A DNA stretch of 64,000 nt from RGIG1681 sp045648025 (GCA_045648025.1 JAZRNH010000063.1:1-64000), one strand, 5' to 3'; positions 31,251 through 41,380 are shown, counted from the first letter of the stretch. A program made the numbers and translations. Notes: a model not told the origin generated them from the sequence alone.

Positions 31251-33341
31251 ATGCAATATAAGTTTAAACTTTTAAAAATGCACTGTGCAGGTTGTGCACT
31301 TGCTCTTGAACAAAACCTTAATCAAATTGAAGGTGTATCGGCTGAAATTAGTTTTGTTACAAAAGTCTTAAAACTTGAAATTTCTGCCGAAAATGAAGCA
31401 GAAGTATTGACAAAAGTCAAAGTTGCAATTCATGATTTTGACCATACTATTGAGATTTTAGATTTTGTTTCAGAAGAAGATATTTTGATTAAAGAAAAAA
31501 AAGAAAAACAAAGAAACATTATCAAAATTTCAATTGCAACAGTGATTTTGATTTTAAATATTTTTATGCCAATATTTTGGCTAAAAGTTGTTGTTTTTGC
31601 AGCAGATTATATTTTGATATCATATAAAGTTTTAATCAAAGCCGCAAGAAACATTGTTAAAGGAAAAGTTTTTGACGAAAACTTTTTAATGGGTTTGGCA
31701 TCAATTGGTGCTTTTATTATTGGTGAATATATTGAAGCAATTGCAGTTATGCTTTTGTTTGCAATAGGTGAAATATTAGAAGAACTTGCATTAAACAAGT
31801 CAAGAAAAACAATAAAGTCACTTCTTGAAATCAAGCAACCTTATGCAAATTTGGTTATTGATGATGAAGAGAAAAAAGTTGAACTTTTTGAAGTTCAAGT
31901 TGGTGATATAATCAGAGTTAGACCAGGTGAGAAAATTCCGCTTGACGGCGAAGTTTTAGACGGTACATCAAATCTTAATATGGCGGCACTTACCGGTGAA
32001 ACTAAAGAAAAGATTGTTACTGTTGGCGATGAGGTTTTGTCTGGTTCAATAAACGGAGCAAGTCCGCTTCTTGTGAAAGTTTCTAAACTTGAAAAAGACA
32101 GCACCGTTTCAAAGATTGTTGAAATGGTTGAAAAGGCAACAGAAACTAAGGCAAAGTCTGAAAAGTTTATTTCAAAATTTTCTAGGTATTACACACCAGT
32201 TGTTATTATTCTTGCGGTTTTAATTATGTTTATTCCACCAATTTTTAGTGGATATAAAAATTTTGTTGAATTTGCTTATAGAGCACTTAGTTTCTTGGTG
32301 GTTTCTTGTCCATGTGCACTTGTGATTTCTGTTCCGCTTACATATTTTGCGGGAATTGGTTCTTTTGCAAGAATTGGTGTTTTGGTTAAAGGAGCTACAT
32401 TTGTTGAAGAACTTGCAAAAACAGATTCAGTTGTTTTTGACAAAACTGGAACACTCACACTTGGAGAGTTTGATGTAACAGAAATTGTTGCAATGGGTGA
32501 TAGAGACGAAAATGAAATTTTAGAAACTGCCGCTTATGCTGAAAGTTTCTCAAATCACAGAGTTGCCGTTTCTATTATAAAGGCTTATAAAGAAAGGGTT
32601 AAAAAAGAAATCAACACAGCATTTATTAATGATTATGTTGAACATACTGGAAAAGGCATTTCAGCTAGTATCTTTATGCAAGATGTGCTTGTTGGAAATG
32701 CGAAACTTTTAAAAGAAAATGATATTAACTTTTTTGAAGTTCAAAAAGCCGGAACAGTTTTATATGTTGCAATTGGTGGTGAACTTGCAGGATATATTGT
32801 TATTGAAGACACAATCAAAAGAGATTCTGTTGCCGCAATCAAAAAGATAAAAGAAATCGGAATTAAAGACATTTCAATCTGCACGGGTGATGAAGAAACA
32901 GCTGCAAGAGCTATTTCTGACAAATTAGATGTAAAAAATTGCTATTCGGGGTTGCTTCCAGAAGATAAAGTGCTTATAATAACAGATAAGGTTCAAGAAG
33001 GCAAAACTGTTGTGTTTGTTGGTGATGGAATCAATGATGCTCCATCAATTGCAAATGCAAATGTTGGTATTGCAATGGGTGGTCTTGGCAGTGATGTTGC
33101 AATTGAAACTGCCGATGTTGTTTTGATGACAGATGAACCTAGCAAAGTTTCTACAACCATAAAAAAAGCAAAAAAGATTCACAAAATCGTATTGCAAAAC
33201 ATTATTGGTTCACTTGCAATTAAAGTTTTAACTTTGGCGGTTATTGGCTTTGGTTTTGCAGGAATGTGGCTTGCAGTTTTTGCAGATGTTGGTGTTAATA
33301 TACTTGCAGTTATAAATAGTTTAAGAGCAATGCTTAAATAA
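31251..33341 (+). CDS. Zn/Cd/Pb-type P1B ATPase
   Basis: Heavy-metal efflux pump of 696 residues. An N-terminal HMA metal-binding domain (MHCAGCALAL, CxxC) is followed by membrane helices, the actuator TGE loop (LTGETKEK), CPC in SCPCALVISVPLTY, phosphorylation site DKTGTLT, an SNHRVAVSI motif equivalent to the HP loop, and GDGINDAPS. The last helices contain a Lys (AIKVLTL) and an Asp (FADVGVNILAVINSLRA), the P1B-2 pattern of ZntA/CadA rather than copper pumps. AAGGAG is upstream. No metalloregulator is adjacent. Confidence 0.93.
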   Translation: MQYKFKLLKMHCAGCALALEQNLNQIEGVSAEISFVTKVLKLEISAENEAEVLTKVKVAIHDFDHTIEILDFVSEEDILIKEKKEKQRNIIKISIATVILILNIFMPIFWLKVVVFAADYILISYKVLIKAARNIVKGKVFDENFLMGLASIGAFIIGEYIEAIAVMLLFAIGEILEELALNKSRKTIKSLLEIKQPYANLVIDDEEKKVELFEVQVGDIIRVRPGEKIPLDGEVLDGTSNLNMAALTGETKEKIVTVGDEVLSGSINGASPLLVKVSKLEKDSTVSKIVEMVEKATETKAKSEKFISKFSRYYTPVVIILAVLIMFIPPIFSGYKNFVEFAYRALSFLVVSCPCALVISVPLTYFAGIGSFARIGVLVKGATFVEELAKTDSVVFDKTGTLTLGEFDVTEIVAMGDRDENEILETAAYAESFSNHRVAVSIIKAYKERVKKEINTAFINDYVEHTGKGISASIFMQDVLVGNAKLLKENDINFFEVQKAGTVLYVAIGGELAGYIVIEDTIKRDSVAAIKKIKEIGIKDISICTGDEETAARAISDKLDVKNCYSGLLPEDKVLIITDKVQEGKTVVFVGDGINDAPSIANANVGIAMGGLGSDVAIETADVVLMTDEPSKVSTTIKKAKKIHKIVLQNIIGSLAIKVLTLAVIGFGFAGMWLAVFADVGVNILAVINSLRAMLK

Positions 33342-33357
33342 AAATTAGGAGAAAGAT

Positions 33358-35142
33358 ATGAATATTAAAAAGATTTTATACAAAGCATTAGAAGATAGTT
33401 TTTTGCATAACAATTATAGTTTTGATGATTTAACTCTCACAGTTTCAAATCGTCCAGAAGAAGCAGATTTTCAATGCAACTCTTCATTTGCTATTGCAAA
33501 AAAAGTGCATACAAGTCCGGAAATTGTTGCAAACTCTATTATTGCAAACTTAAATCAATCGGTTGCTGAAGTTTCATTTGCAAAGCCAGGTTTTATCAAT
33601 TTTAAAATTAAAAATGAAGCACTTACAGAAGCTCTCAATGAAGCAAATTCAAATGACAGACTTTCTCTTGATGAACTTGAAGAAAAAGAAACTGTTGTTA
33701 TGGACTATGGCGGTGCAAATGTTGCAAAAGAACTTCATGTTGGTCACCTTCGTTCACCAGTTATTGGTGAAAGTCTGGCAAGACTTCACAAGATTTTAGG
33801 AAACAAAGTTATCACAGATACTCATCTTGGCGACTGGGGTCTTCAAATGGGTTTGACAATTGCAGGTCTTCAAGAAGATGGTTTTATTGATGGATATTTT
33901 GACAGTTCAAAAGAAAACAAAGAAATCACACTTGACACTTTAAATGAAGTGTATCCAAAAGCTTCAAGAAGAAAAAATGAAGATGATGCATTTAGAAAAA
34001 AAGCAGAAGATTTTACCAAATTTATTCAAGATAAAAAAGAGCCATATTGGACAATTTATCAAACAATTAGAGAGATTTCTGTAAAGAGAATCAAGGCAAA
34101 TTATGAAAATCTTGGTTGTTTCTTTGATTTGTGGTATGGTGAAAGCAATGCAGCTGATTATGTTGAGCCAGTTGTTAAAATGTTTATTGAAAAAGGCTTA
34201 ACAAGAGAACATGAAGGTGCAATTGTTGTTGATGTTGCAAGAGAGGGTGAAAATATTCCTATTGAAAAGAAAAATCCAGACGACCCTCAACTTTATAAAA
34301 ATCCAATGCCACCAGTTTATTTAAAAAAGAGCAATGGTGCTGATGTTTATGACACAACTGATATTGCAACAATTCTTCAAAGAAATGAAGATTATAATCC
34401 TGACAGAATTGTTTATGTTGTTGACAAAAGACAAGCTGGTCACTTTGAAAAATGTTTCAGAGCAGTAAAAATGGCAGGAATTTCTGGACCAGAACAAAAA
34501 CTTGAATTTTTAGGTTTTGGAACAGTTAATGGAAAGGACGGAAAAGCATTTAAAACAAGATCAGGAGACACAATTAAACTTGAAGACATTATCAACTTGA
34601 TTTCTGATGGTGCAAGAAAGAAACTTGCAGAAAATGGCATTGAAAATGCAGAAGAACTTGCTCTTCAAATTGGTGTTGCGGCAATGAAATATGGTGACCT
34701 TTCAAATGCTCCATCAAAAGATTATATTTTTGATATTGACAAATTTAGTTCATTTGAAGGAAAAACTGGTCCTTATATTCAATATACAGGTGCAAGAATT
34801 AACTCACTTTTAAAGAAGGCAGAGCTTGGCGATAAATTTGATGACCTTGCAAGTTTAAAATTGATTGATATTGCAGATGAGAATCAAAGAAAAATTGCTA
34901 TTAACTTTATCAAACTTCAAGAAAGTTATTTCACTGCATACAAAGAAAGTTCACTCAGTTCACTTTGCTCAGCAGTTTACGATTTTGCAGCAAGTTTTTC
35001 AAAATTTTATAATGATACAAGAATTTTGTCTGAAAAAGATGAAAACAAAAAGAATTCATACTTGTCACTTTGTTTGCTTGTGTTAAAAGCAATCAAACAA
35101 GCTGCATCAGTTTTGGCATTTGAAATTCCAGAAAAAATGTAG
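33358..35142 (+). CDS. argS: Arginyl-tRNA synthetase
   Basis: Class I synthetase of 594 residues. It has the N-terminal Add-1 domain (about 1-85), the HIGH motif as HVGH in GANVAKELHVGHLRSP, IVYVVDKRQAGHFEKCFRAV, and a KMSKS-equivalent loop FKTRSGDTIKLEDII (many ArgRS lack a canonical KMSKS). The C-terminal anticodon-binding helical bundle ends at a normal position (FYNDTRIL, CLLVLKAIKQ). AGGAG precedes ATG. Followed closely by queH. Confidence 0.96.
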   Translation: MNIKKILYKALEDSFLHNNYSFDDLTLTVSNRPEEADFQCNSSFAIAKKVHTSPEIVANSIIANLNQSVAEVSFAKPGFINFKIKNEALTEALNEANSNDRLSLDELEEKETVVMDYGGANVAKELHVGHLRSPVIGESLARLHKILGNKVITDTHLGDWGLQMGLTIAGLQEDGFIDGYFDSSKENKEITLDTLNEVYPKASRRKNEDDAFRKKAEDFTKFIQDKKEPYWTIYQTIREISVKRIKANYENLGCFFDLWYGESNAADYVEPVVKMFIEKGLTREHEGAIVVDVAREGENIPIEKKNPDDPQLYKNPMPPVYLKKSNGADVYDTTDIATILQRNEDYNPDRIVYVVDKRQAGHFEKCFRAVKMAGISGPEQKLEFLGFGTVNGKDGKAFKTRSGDTIKLEDIINLISDGARKKLAENGIENAEELALQIGVAAMKYGDLSNAPSKDYIFDIDKFSSFEGKTGPYIQYTGARINSLLKKAELGDKFDDLASLKLIDIADENQRKIAINFIKLQESYFTAYKESSLSSLCSAVYDFAASFSKFYNDTRILSEKDENKKNSYLSLCLLVLKAIKQAASVLAFEIPEKM

Positions 35143-35149
35143 GTGAGTT

Positions 35150-35749
35150 ATGAACAAAAAGAAAATACTTCTTCAATCATGTTGTGCACCTTGTTCAACT
35201 GCTGTTATTGAAAGACTTGCGGAAGAATTTGATATTACAATTTTATATTACAACCCAAACATTTATCCAGAAGAAGAATACATCAAAAGAAAAAATGAAG
35301 AACTCAAATATATTGATATTTTTAATAGCAAAAACCCACAAAATCAAATAAAGTTTTTAGATTGTGATTATGATAGTGAAAGTTTTTATGAAAAAACAAA
35401 GGGGTTTGAGTCTGAAAGAGAGGGTGGAGCAAGATGTGCAATTTGTTTTAGGCTTAGGCTTGAAAAAACAGCATTACTTGCAAAAGAAAATAACTTTGAT
35501 ATTTTTGGAACAACCTTAACAGTGAGTCCACACAAAAATTCAGAAGTGATTAATGCAATTGGTGTGAATCTTCAAAATGAATATAATATTGAATATTTAG
35601 TTTCAAATTTCAAAAAACAAAATGGGTATAAAAGAAGTGTTGAACTTGCAAAAGAAAACAATTTATACAGACAAAATTATTGTGGTTGTAAGTTTGCTCT
35701 TGAAATTCAACAAAAAGAAGCTCCTGAAAGTTTGAAGAAACAATATTAA
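35150..35749 (+). CDS. queH: Epoxyqueuosine reductase QueH
   Basis: QueH (formerly DUF208) of 199 residues, which reduces epoxyqueuosine to queuosine in tRNA. The conserved cysteines are all visible: LLQSCCAPCSTAVIERL (Cys pair near residue 9), GGARCAICFRLRLEKTA (near residue 92) and YCGCKFAL at the C-terminus, consistent with the Fe-S cluster plus catalytic metal arrangement. queA and tgt at 47.9-50.1 kb belong to the same pathway. A ribosome-binding site overlaps the argS stop (TAGGTGAG). Confidence 0.95.
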   Translation: MNKKKILLQSCCAPCSTAVIERLAEEFDITILYYNPNIYPEEEYIKRKNEELKYIDIFNSKNPQNQIKFLDCDYDSESFYEKTKGFESEREGGARCAICFRLRLEKTALLAKENNFDIFGTTLTVSPHKNSEVINAIGVNLQNEYNIEYLVSNFKKQNGYKRSVELAKENNLYRQNYCGCKFALEIQQKEAPESLKKQY

Positions 35750-35802
35750 AGAAAAATAAAAACACATAGGCTAAAGTCTAGAATTTTTTAAACTATTAAA
35801 AT

Positions 35803-35835
35803 CAAAGAGTTAGATAAACATCTAACTCTTTTTTT
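35803..35835 (+). terminator. Terminator after queH
   Basis: AAGAGTTAGAT and ATCTAACTCTT arms then a T-run. Confidence 0.85.
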
Positions 35836-35929
35836 AATTTATAAATTATAAATGAATAAAATTTAGCAAATTAAGTCGAGACAAATTATTTTATTTTTTA
35901 TATAATTAGGATGTTTGGAGTAAACACAA

Positions 35930-36805
35930 ATGAATGAACATATCGAAGCAGTTCAAAAAATGCAGGATTATATTGCAGCACATCTTGATAATAATATTAC
36001 AATGACAGATTTAGCAAAAGAATCACAATATTCACCATGGTATTCTTATAGATTATTTGTGGATTTGCTTCATATGACACCATCTGTTTATATTAGGCGA
36101 TTGAGGTTATCTAAATCAGCACTTCGACTAAGAGATGAAAAAATAAAAGTTATTGATATTGCTTTTGATACTGGATTTGATAGTGTAGATGGATATCAAA
36201 GAGCATTTTACAAGGAGTTTGGTTGTAATCCACATGAATATGCTATTTGTCATACTCCAATCTACCTGTTTACACCTTATGGAGTTAAATATACAAATAT
36301 AAAGGAAAAGAAAAATATGAGTGAAGTGAAAAATGTTTTTATTCAAGTAATTGAGAAACCAGAAAGAAAAGTTATTATCAAACGAGGAAAAGAGGCTACA
36401 GATTACTTTAAGTATTGTGAGGAAGTTGGGTGTGATGTCTGGGGTCTGTTAAGTAGTATCAAATCCATTTGTGGCGAACCAGTATGTTTATGGCTTCCTA
36501 AAAAGTATATTAAGGAAAATACATCTGAATATGTGCAAGGTGTAGAAGTTCCAATGGATTATACGGGCCAAATTCCAGAAGGTTTTGATGTAATTGAACT
36601 ACCTAAATGCAAATATATTATGTTCCAGGGTGAACCATTTGAAGAGGAAAACTTTTGTGAGGCAATTGGTCAAGTATGTGATGCAATTAAAAAATACAAT
36701 CCTAATATCAATGGATTTAATTGGCATGATGATAATCCTCGTATTCAATTAGAACCTATTGGAACAAGAGGATATATTGAATTACATCCGATAAAAAATA
36801 TTTAA
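35930..36805 (+). CDS. AraC-family regulator with GyrI-like domain
   Basis: A 291-residue transcription regulator. The N-terminal AraC double helix-turn-helix (residues about 8-105) shows NITMTDLAKESQYSPWYSYR and VIDIAFDTGFDSVDGYQRAF. From about 128 the effector-binding GyrI/SHS2 fold follows (VFIQVIEKPERKVIIKRG, and FDVIELPKCKYIMFQGEPFE). This MarA/Rob-like arrangement senses small molecules or drugs. GGAG is 11-14 bases upstream of ATG. Codon choice (CGA, CGT, ATC, GGG) differs somewhat from neighbours, suggesting recent acquisition. No obvious target gene is adjacent. Confidence 0.9.
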   Translation: MNEHIEAVQKMQDYIAAHLDNNITMTDLAKESQYSPWYSYRLFVDLLHMTPSVYIRRLRLSKSALRLRDEKIKVIDIAFDTGFDSVDGYQRAFYKEFGCNPHEYAICHTPIYLFTPYGVKYTNIKEKKNMSEVKNVFIQVIEKPERKVIIKRGKEATDYFKYCEEVGCDVWGLLSSIKSICGEPVCLWLPKKYIKENTSEYVQGVEVPMDYTGQIPEGFDVIELPKCKYIMFQGEPFEEENFCEAIGQVCDAIKKYNPNINGFNWHDDNPRIQLEPIGTRGYIELHPIKNI

Positions 36806-36820
36806 ATTATTGAACACAAA

Positions 36821-36855
36821 AAGAACTTTATCATAATTGATAAAGTTCTTTTTAT
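36821..36855. terminator. Terminator after the AraC regulator
   Basis: AAGAACTTTATC and GATAAAGTTCTT arms with a six-base loop and T-run, between convergent genes. Confidence 0.85.
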
Positions 36856-36908
36856 TTCGCTAGATTCAAAAATTTGTAACTAAAACCTATGTGTTTTTTG
36901 TTTGTTTA

Positions 36909-37625
36909 TTATTCTTTATTAAAAATATCAATGCCTTTTTCTTTAAAAAAGTCAAGTGTCACAAGGCCTCTTCTGTGCATTTCATTGAAAATGAGGTCTA
37001 AACACTCATCAACTGAGTTGAGTGAAGTGTCAATAAGGTAAGCATTTTCACACATAATGAGTGGAGAAATTTCTCTGTGAGTATCACGATAATCTCTGTC
37101 TTTAAGGTCGGCGATAACTTTTTCTAATGTTACTTTGTCGCCAAGAGATTCATAGTCTCTGAGTCTTCTTTTTGCTCTCTCTTCAATTTTGCAGTCAACA
37201 TAAATTTTGAAATCTGCTTCAGGGAAGATTACTGAGCCAATGTCTCTGCCTTCCATAACAATATGTTCGTTGTGAATAGCAGTTTCTTTTTGAAGTTTTC
37301 TAACAAATTCTCTTATAAATGGTTTGCAAGAAATTTTTGAAACAAAATTGCTAACTTCTTCAGTGTGAAGTCTGTCAGTAATGTTCATACCATCAACAAG
37401 CATTACATTTTTTGTTCCGTCGTATGTGTAAACAACTGATGTGTTTTGAATCATATATTCAAGTTTATCATCTTCATCTTCTTTGATTCCAAGATTAAGA
37501 GTCTTTACAGTGATGGCTCTATAAAGGTCACCAGCACTAAAAAATCCAAAATTAAGTTTTTTTGCTAATTGTTTAGCAAGAGTAGATTTTCCAGAACCAG
37601 AGGTTCCGTCAATTGCAATAATCAT
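36909..37625 (-). CDS. cmk: Cytidylate kinase
   Basis: CMP/dCMP kinase of 238 residues. The P-loop DGTSGSGKSTLAKQLAKKL starts at residue 6, followed by FFSAGDLYRAIT, the GRDIGSVIFPEAD motif binding the nucleotide, and the lid region RRLRDYESLGDK through RDTHREISPL. The start is placed at ATG (minus strand 37625) after TTGAGGTG; an in-frame extension of 16 residues upstream lacks family support. It is transcribed alone, divergent from the Mrr-like gene. Confidence 0.94.
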   Translation of the reverse strand: MIIAIDGTSGSGKSTLAKQLAKKLNFGFFSAGDLYRAITVKTLNLGIKEDEDDKLEYMIQNTSVVYTYDGTKNVMLVDGMNITDRLHTEEVSNFVSKISCKPFIREFVRKLQKETAIHNEHIVMEGRDIGSVIFPEADFKIYVDCKIEERAKRRLRDYESLGDKVTLEKVIADLKDRDYRDTHREISPLIMCENAYLIDTSLNSVDECLDLIFNEMHRRGLVTLDFFKEKGIDIFNKE

Positions 37626-37737
37626 ATATAACACCTCAAAATTTTCTAATTCTATAATATAATAATTTGCCAAATCTTCAAAATAAAAACCGTAACTATT
37701 TGGAAATTTTTTTATTTTGTTATATGCTTTATTTGTA

Positions 37738-38340
37738 ATGGTTAGAAGGAAAATTTATAAAGAGTCGGCTTTTGTTAAGGGTGTTAGAATAATTTTAATA
37801 ATTGTTCTGCTTCCTTTTGTATTGTTTTATTTAGTAAAACAATTTTTTGTGAGCAAAAGAAAGAAGAGAGAATCGGCAGAAAAAATTAAAATTTATAATA
37901 TTTCGCAAATAAATTCACTTTCTGGTGAAGAATTTGAAGAATATTTGAAGCTTTTGTTTGAAAAAATGGGTTATACAGTTTCACTCACAAAAAAATCAAA
38001 AGATTTTGGTGTTGATTTGATTTTAACAAAAAACAAAAAACAAACAATTGTTCAGGCAAAGTGTTATAGTCACACAGTTGGAGTTTCAGCAGTTCAAGAA
38101 ATTATTTCTGCCAGGGCACATTATAAAATAAAACAGGCAATGGTTGTTTCAAATCAAAATTTTTCAAAAGAAGCAGAAATTTTGGCAAGAGAAAATTCAG
38201 TTTTACTTGCCGGGAAATCAGAACTTGAAGGTTTGATATTAAAGTATCCTGTTTATTTTGAATCAAAAAGAAAGTCATTTGTTGCAACAACAACCGCCGC
38301 AATAAATGAGTTTGAAAAAAAGTATCCATATTCAATTTAA
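37738..38340 (+). CDS. Membrane-anchored Mrr-like restriction endonuclease
   Basis: A 200-residue protein: one N-terminal membrane helix (residues about 14-37), a Lys-rich linker, then a PD-(D/E)XK domain of the Mrr_cat type. Visible core: SGEEFEEYLKLLFEKMGYTV, KDFGVDLIL with the active Asp, and TIVQAKCYSHTVG with Gln-x-Lys, then AVQEIISARAHYK. Such enzymes cut foreign or methylated DNA; membrane anchoring is seen in several Firmicute relatives. The start lies at ATG 37738 with no good ribosome-binding site; a weak -10 is near 37723. Lies outside the island. Confidence 0.85.
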   Translation: MVRRKIYKESAFVKGVRIILIIVLLPFVLFYLVKQFFVSKRKKRESAEKIKIYNISQINSLSGEEFEEYLKLLFEKMGYTVSLTKKSKDFGVDLILTKNKKQTIVQAKCYSHTVGVSAVQEIISARAHYKIKQAMVVSNQNFSKEAEILARENSVLLAGKSELEGLILKYPVYFESKRKSFVATTTAAINEFEKKYPYSI

Positions 38341-38416
38341 AAATTTTGTCTAACTTTATAAATTATGAGTATTTTTCAAGTTTCAAGCATAAACTACTTT
38401 TGAGGTAAACAGCTTA

Positions 38417-39145
38417 ATGTTTGAACTAACAATTAGCATCAATCTTGAAAATCAATCATATATTTCAAAATTATATAAAGATTTAGCAGAAGAAGTGAAA
38501 ATAGCTTCTGGTGTTATTGCAAAAGAGAATTGTAATGGAAGAAGTTTTGTTTCTTTTGCGGTGAAAAAAGAAAATAAAGAATATTTTATATCAAAAGTAT
38601 TAGACTTTGTTTCATTTGTGGTAATTGATTGTTATAAATACAATTATTTCAAAGAAGGGTTGATGCCAACAAATGAGATGGTTGTTTTTGAATCGTTTTT
38701 AAAAGCGGTCACAATTTTTGATTTTGATCTAGATAAAGAATATATCGCAAACAAGATTGATTTTAGTGGAAAAATTTTGATAGATAGTTTATATTACTTT
38801 AACTTGCAAGACCTTTCAATAAGGTGGCAAAAAACCGTTGATATAATCAATTTTAACCAAATAGTTAAAAATAATTCTTCAATGCTTGAAATTTTGAAAT
38901 ATTTGACAACCGTTTCTGATAATTTGGTAAAATCGGCAGATGTTGTGATATCAAAAAAGCAACTAAAAATTAAGCATCTTGAAAAATCAAAACAGTTTAA
39001 AAGAAATTTTGTTGGTCTGTCAAAGTTTTTGAGTGAGATAATTGAATTAAACCCTGCAAAAATCAATTTAAAACTCTGTGAATCTGGTGGAGAAGATGTT
39101 GTTGAAATGCTAAGTAAAATTTTTTATGACAAAATTAATTTTTAA
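38417..39145 (+). CDS. ytxC: Sporulation protein YtxC
   Basis: A 242-residue protein related to YtxC, whose gene directly precedes thrS in Bacillus and clostridia, as here. The family pattern is seen in the middle: VFESFLKAVTIFDFDLDKEY, then GKILIDSLYYFNLQDLSIRW, a moderately conserved helical region. The function is poorly known and the protein is linked to sporulation by distribution only. GAGG 12-15 bases before ATG is a weak translation signal. Assignment relies on synteny plus these motifs. Confidence 0.75.
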   Translation: MFELTISINLENQSYISKLYKDLAEEVKIASGVIAKENCNGRSFVSFAVKKENKEYFISKVLDFVSFVVIDCYKYNYFKEGLMPTNEMVVFESFLKAVTIFDFDLDKEYIANKIDFSGKILIDSLYYFNLQDLSIRWQKTVDIINFNQIVKNNSSMLEILKYLTTVSDNLVKSADVVISKKQLKIKHLEKSKQFKRNFVGLSKFLSEIIELNPAKINLKLCESGGEDVVEMLSKIFYDKINF

Positions 39146-39158
39146 CCTAAATAAAATA

Positions 39159-39186
39159 TTGACAAATAATTTTTTTGTAATATAAT
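39159..39186 (+). promoter_or_regulatory. thrS promoter
   Basis: TTGACA (39159-39164), 16 bases, TATAAT (39181-39186). Confidence 0.85.
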
Positions 39187-39189
39187 AAT

Positions 39190-39401
39190 GTTATACTTGC
39201 AGAACAAGTAGGTTGCAAAAACTGATTCAAGAGAGAAGAAATCGTGGGCTGGAAGTTTCTTCATTAAAGATTGCAATTGAAACCACCTGCATTTTAGACA
39301 TCTAAATATTTTTATAATGAGGTTGAATTTTCAACGAAATAAGGTGGAACCACGATAAAATATCGTCCTTATGCTAAATTTTTTTGGCATAGGGATTTTT
39401 T
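39190..39401 (+). promoter_or_regulatory. T-box riboswitch of thrS
   Basis: Tandem T-box leader features: the stem I segment with AAGAGAG and GGCTGGAAGTTTC, an ACC codon in GAAACCACC (near 39282) as likely threonine specifier, the T-box itself AAGGTGGAACCACG (39341-39354), and a terminator CCTTATGC...GCATAGGG plus seven T (39367-39401). Uncharged tRNA-Thr should stabilise the antiterminator and turn on thrS. Confidence 0.93.
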
Positions 39402-39426
39402 TATTCCTATGCAAATGGAGGAAATT

Positions 39427-41340
39427 ATGAAAATTACACTTAGAGATGATGTAAAAGAGTTTGAAAAAGGAGTTTCAACACTTGATATTGCAAAGTCAAT
39501 TTCAGAAGGTCTTGCAAGAATGGCAGTGTGTGGAAAAATTGGCGAAGATCTTATTGATCTTAATGCTCCAATCAATGAAGATTGCAAACTTGAAATCATC
39601 ACAAACAAAAGCCCAGAATATCAAGAACTTTTAAGACACTCAACAGCCCATGTGTTGGCTCAAGCTGTTAAAACAATTTATCCAACAGCAAAGTGTTGGG
39701 TTGGACCTGCAACAAAAGATGGTTTTTATTATGACTTTGATTTTAAAACACCAATTACAAATGAAGACTTGGTGCTTATTGAAGATGAAATGAATAAAAT
39801 CATCAAAGCAAATTTTGAAATCGTTAGAAAAGAGGTTTCAAAAGCTGAAGCTATCAAAATTATGAAGGCAGAAAAAGAACCTTATAAAGTTGAACTTATT
39901 GAAAGTTTTGATGATGATGCAACAATCACAACATACACACAAGGTGATTACACAGAAGTTTGTGCTGGTCCACACATTAAGTCAACTGGACTTATCAAAG
40001 CATTTAAGCTTACAAAAATTTCTGGTGCATATCTTAAAGGCGATAGCAAAAACAAAATGCTTACAAGAATTTATGGTGTTGTTTTTGAAAAGAAAAGTGA
40101 AATGGACGAATATTTCAGACTTTTAGAAGAAGCCTTGAAAAGAGATCACAGAAAACTTGGCAAAGAACTTGATTTATTCTTCTTTGATGAAACTGCTCCT
40201 GGTATGGCTTATTGGATGCCAAAAGGTTTCACAATGCTCAACACTCTCATTAATTATTGGAGAGAACTTCACAGAAAGAAAGGTTATCAAGAATTTTCTG
40301 GTCCACAACTCAACAGTTCAGTTTTATGGAAAACTTCAGGTCACTGGGATCACTATAAAGAAGATATGTTTGTTTTAACCGATGTTGATGGTAATGAACA
40401 AGCATTAAAACCAATGAACTGTCCAAACTCTATCAAAATTTTTGAAAGCAGAACAAGAAGCTATAAAGATTTGCCACTTAGATTTAATGATGTTGATGTT
40501 ATTCACAGAAATGAAAAATCTGGTCAACTTAATGGACTTTTCAGAGTTAGAATGTTCCGTCAAGATGACTCTCACAACTTTGTAACAAAAGATCAAATTG
40601 GCAGCGAAATCAAAGAAATCTTGAAGATTGCTGGTGAAATTTATGATGTGTTTAACCTTCCATATATTTTAACTTTATCAACAAGACCAGAAGACTTTAT
40701 GGGTGAAATTGCAACTTGGAATCAAGCTGAAAAAGAACTTAAAGAAGTTTTGAATGAACTTTGCGGTGAAGGAAAATATAGAATCAATGAAGGCGATGGT
40801 GCTTTCTATGGTCCAAAAATTGATATCAAAATGCAAGACTGTTTAGGCAGAGAATGGCAAATGGGAACAATTCAAGTTGACTTCCAACTTCCACAAAGAT
40901 TTGACCTTTCTTATATTGATAAAGATGGTTCAAAACAAATGCCTGTTATGATTCATAGAGCAATCTTGGGTTCATTTGAAAGATTTATCGGAATCATCAC
41001 AGAACATTATGCTGGAGCTTTCCCAACATGGCTTTCACCAGTTCAAGCAAAAGTTATTTCTGTTTCTGAAAAGAGTGCAGAATATGCAACAAAAATTGCA
41101 GATAGATTTGATGAAAATGGAATTAGAGTTGAAGTTGACAATTCAAATGAAAGAATTGGTTACAAAATTAGAGCAGCTCAACTTGAAAAAGTTCCTTATA
41201 TGCTTATTTTGGGTGAAAATGAAGCAAATTCTGGTAATGTTTCAATCAGAAAGAGAAATGGCGAAGAAATTAAAGATTTGTCATTTGAAGCCGCTGCTAA
41301 CATGATTAAAGCAGATATTGACTCAAAAGGCAAAAATTAA
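39427..41340 (+). CDS. thrS: Threonyl-tRNA synthetase
   Basis: Class II synthetase of 637 residues: TGS domain (1-60), editing domain (about 65-220, with HSTAHVLAQAV and a DYTEVCAGPH motif), catalytic domain (about 240-535, with MNCPNSIKIFESRTRSYKDL, RVRMFRQDDSHNF and HRAILGSFERFIGI) and an anticodon-binding domain. ATG 39427 follows ATGGAGGAAATT; the longer reading at 39409 would place the Shine-Dalgarno within the gene. Controlled by the T-box upstream and ended by its own terminator. Confidence 0.97.
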   Translation: MKITLRDDVKEFEKGVSTLDIAKSISEGLARMAVCGKIGEDLIDLNAPINEDCKLEIITNKSPEYQELLRHSTAHVLAQAVKTIYPTAKCWVGPATKDGFYYDFDFKTPITNEDLVLIEDEMNKIIKANFEIVRKEVSKAEAIKIMKAEKEPYKVELIESFDDDATITTYTQGDYTEVCAGPHIKSTGLIKAFKLTKISGAYLKGDSKNKMLTRIYGVVFEKKSEMDEYFRLLEEALKRDHRKLGKELDLFFFDETAPGMAYWMPKGFTMLNTLINYWRELHRKKGYQEFSGPQLNSSVLWKTSGHWDHYKEDMFVLTDVDGNEQALKPMNCPNSIKIFESRTRSYKDLPLRFNDVDVIHRNEKSGQLNGLFRVRMFRQDDSHNFVTKDQIGSEIKEILKIAGEIYDVFNLPYILTLSTRPEDFMGEIATWNQAEKELKEVLNELCGEGKYRINEGDGAFYGPKIDIKMQDCLGREWQMGTIQVDFQLPQRFDLSYIDKDGSKQMPVMIHRAILGSFERFIGIITEHYAGAFPTWLSPVQAKVISVSEKSAEYATKIADRFDENGIRVEVDNSNERIGYKIRAAQLEKVPYMLILGENEANSGNVSIRKRNGEEIKDLSFEAAANMIKADIDSKGKN

Positions 41341-41350
41341 TAAAACAAAA

Positions 41351-41380
41351 AGGCAGTGATAATCTCACTGTCTTTTTATT
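41351..41380 (+). terminator. Terminator after thrS
   Basis: GGCAGTGA and TCACTGTC arms then a T-rich tail. Confidence 0.85.
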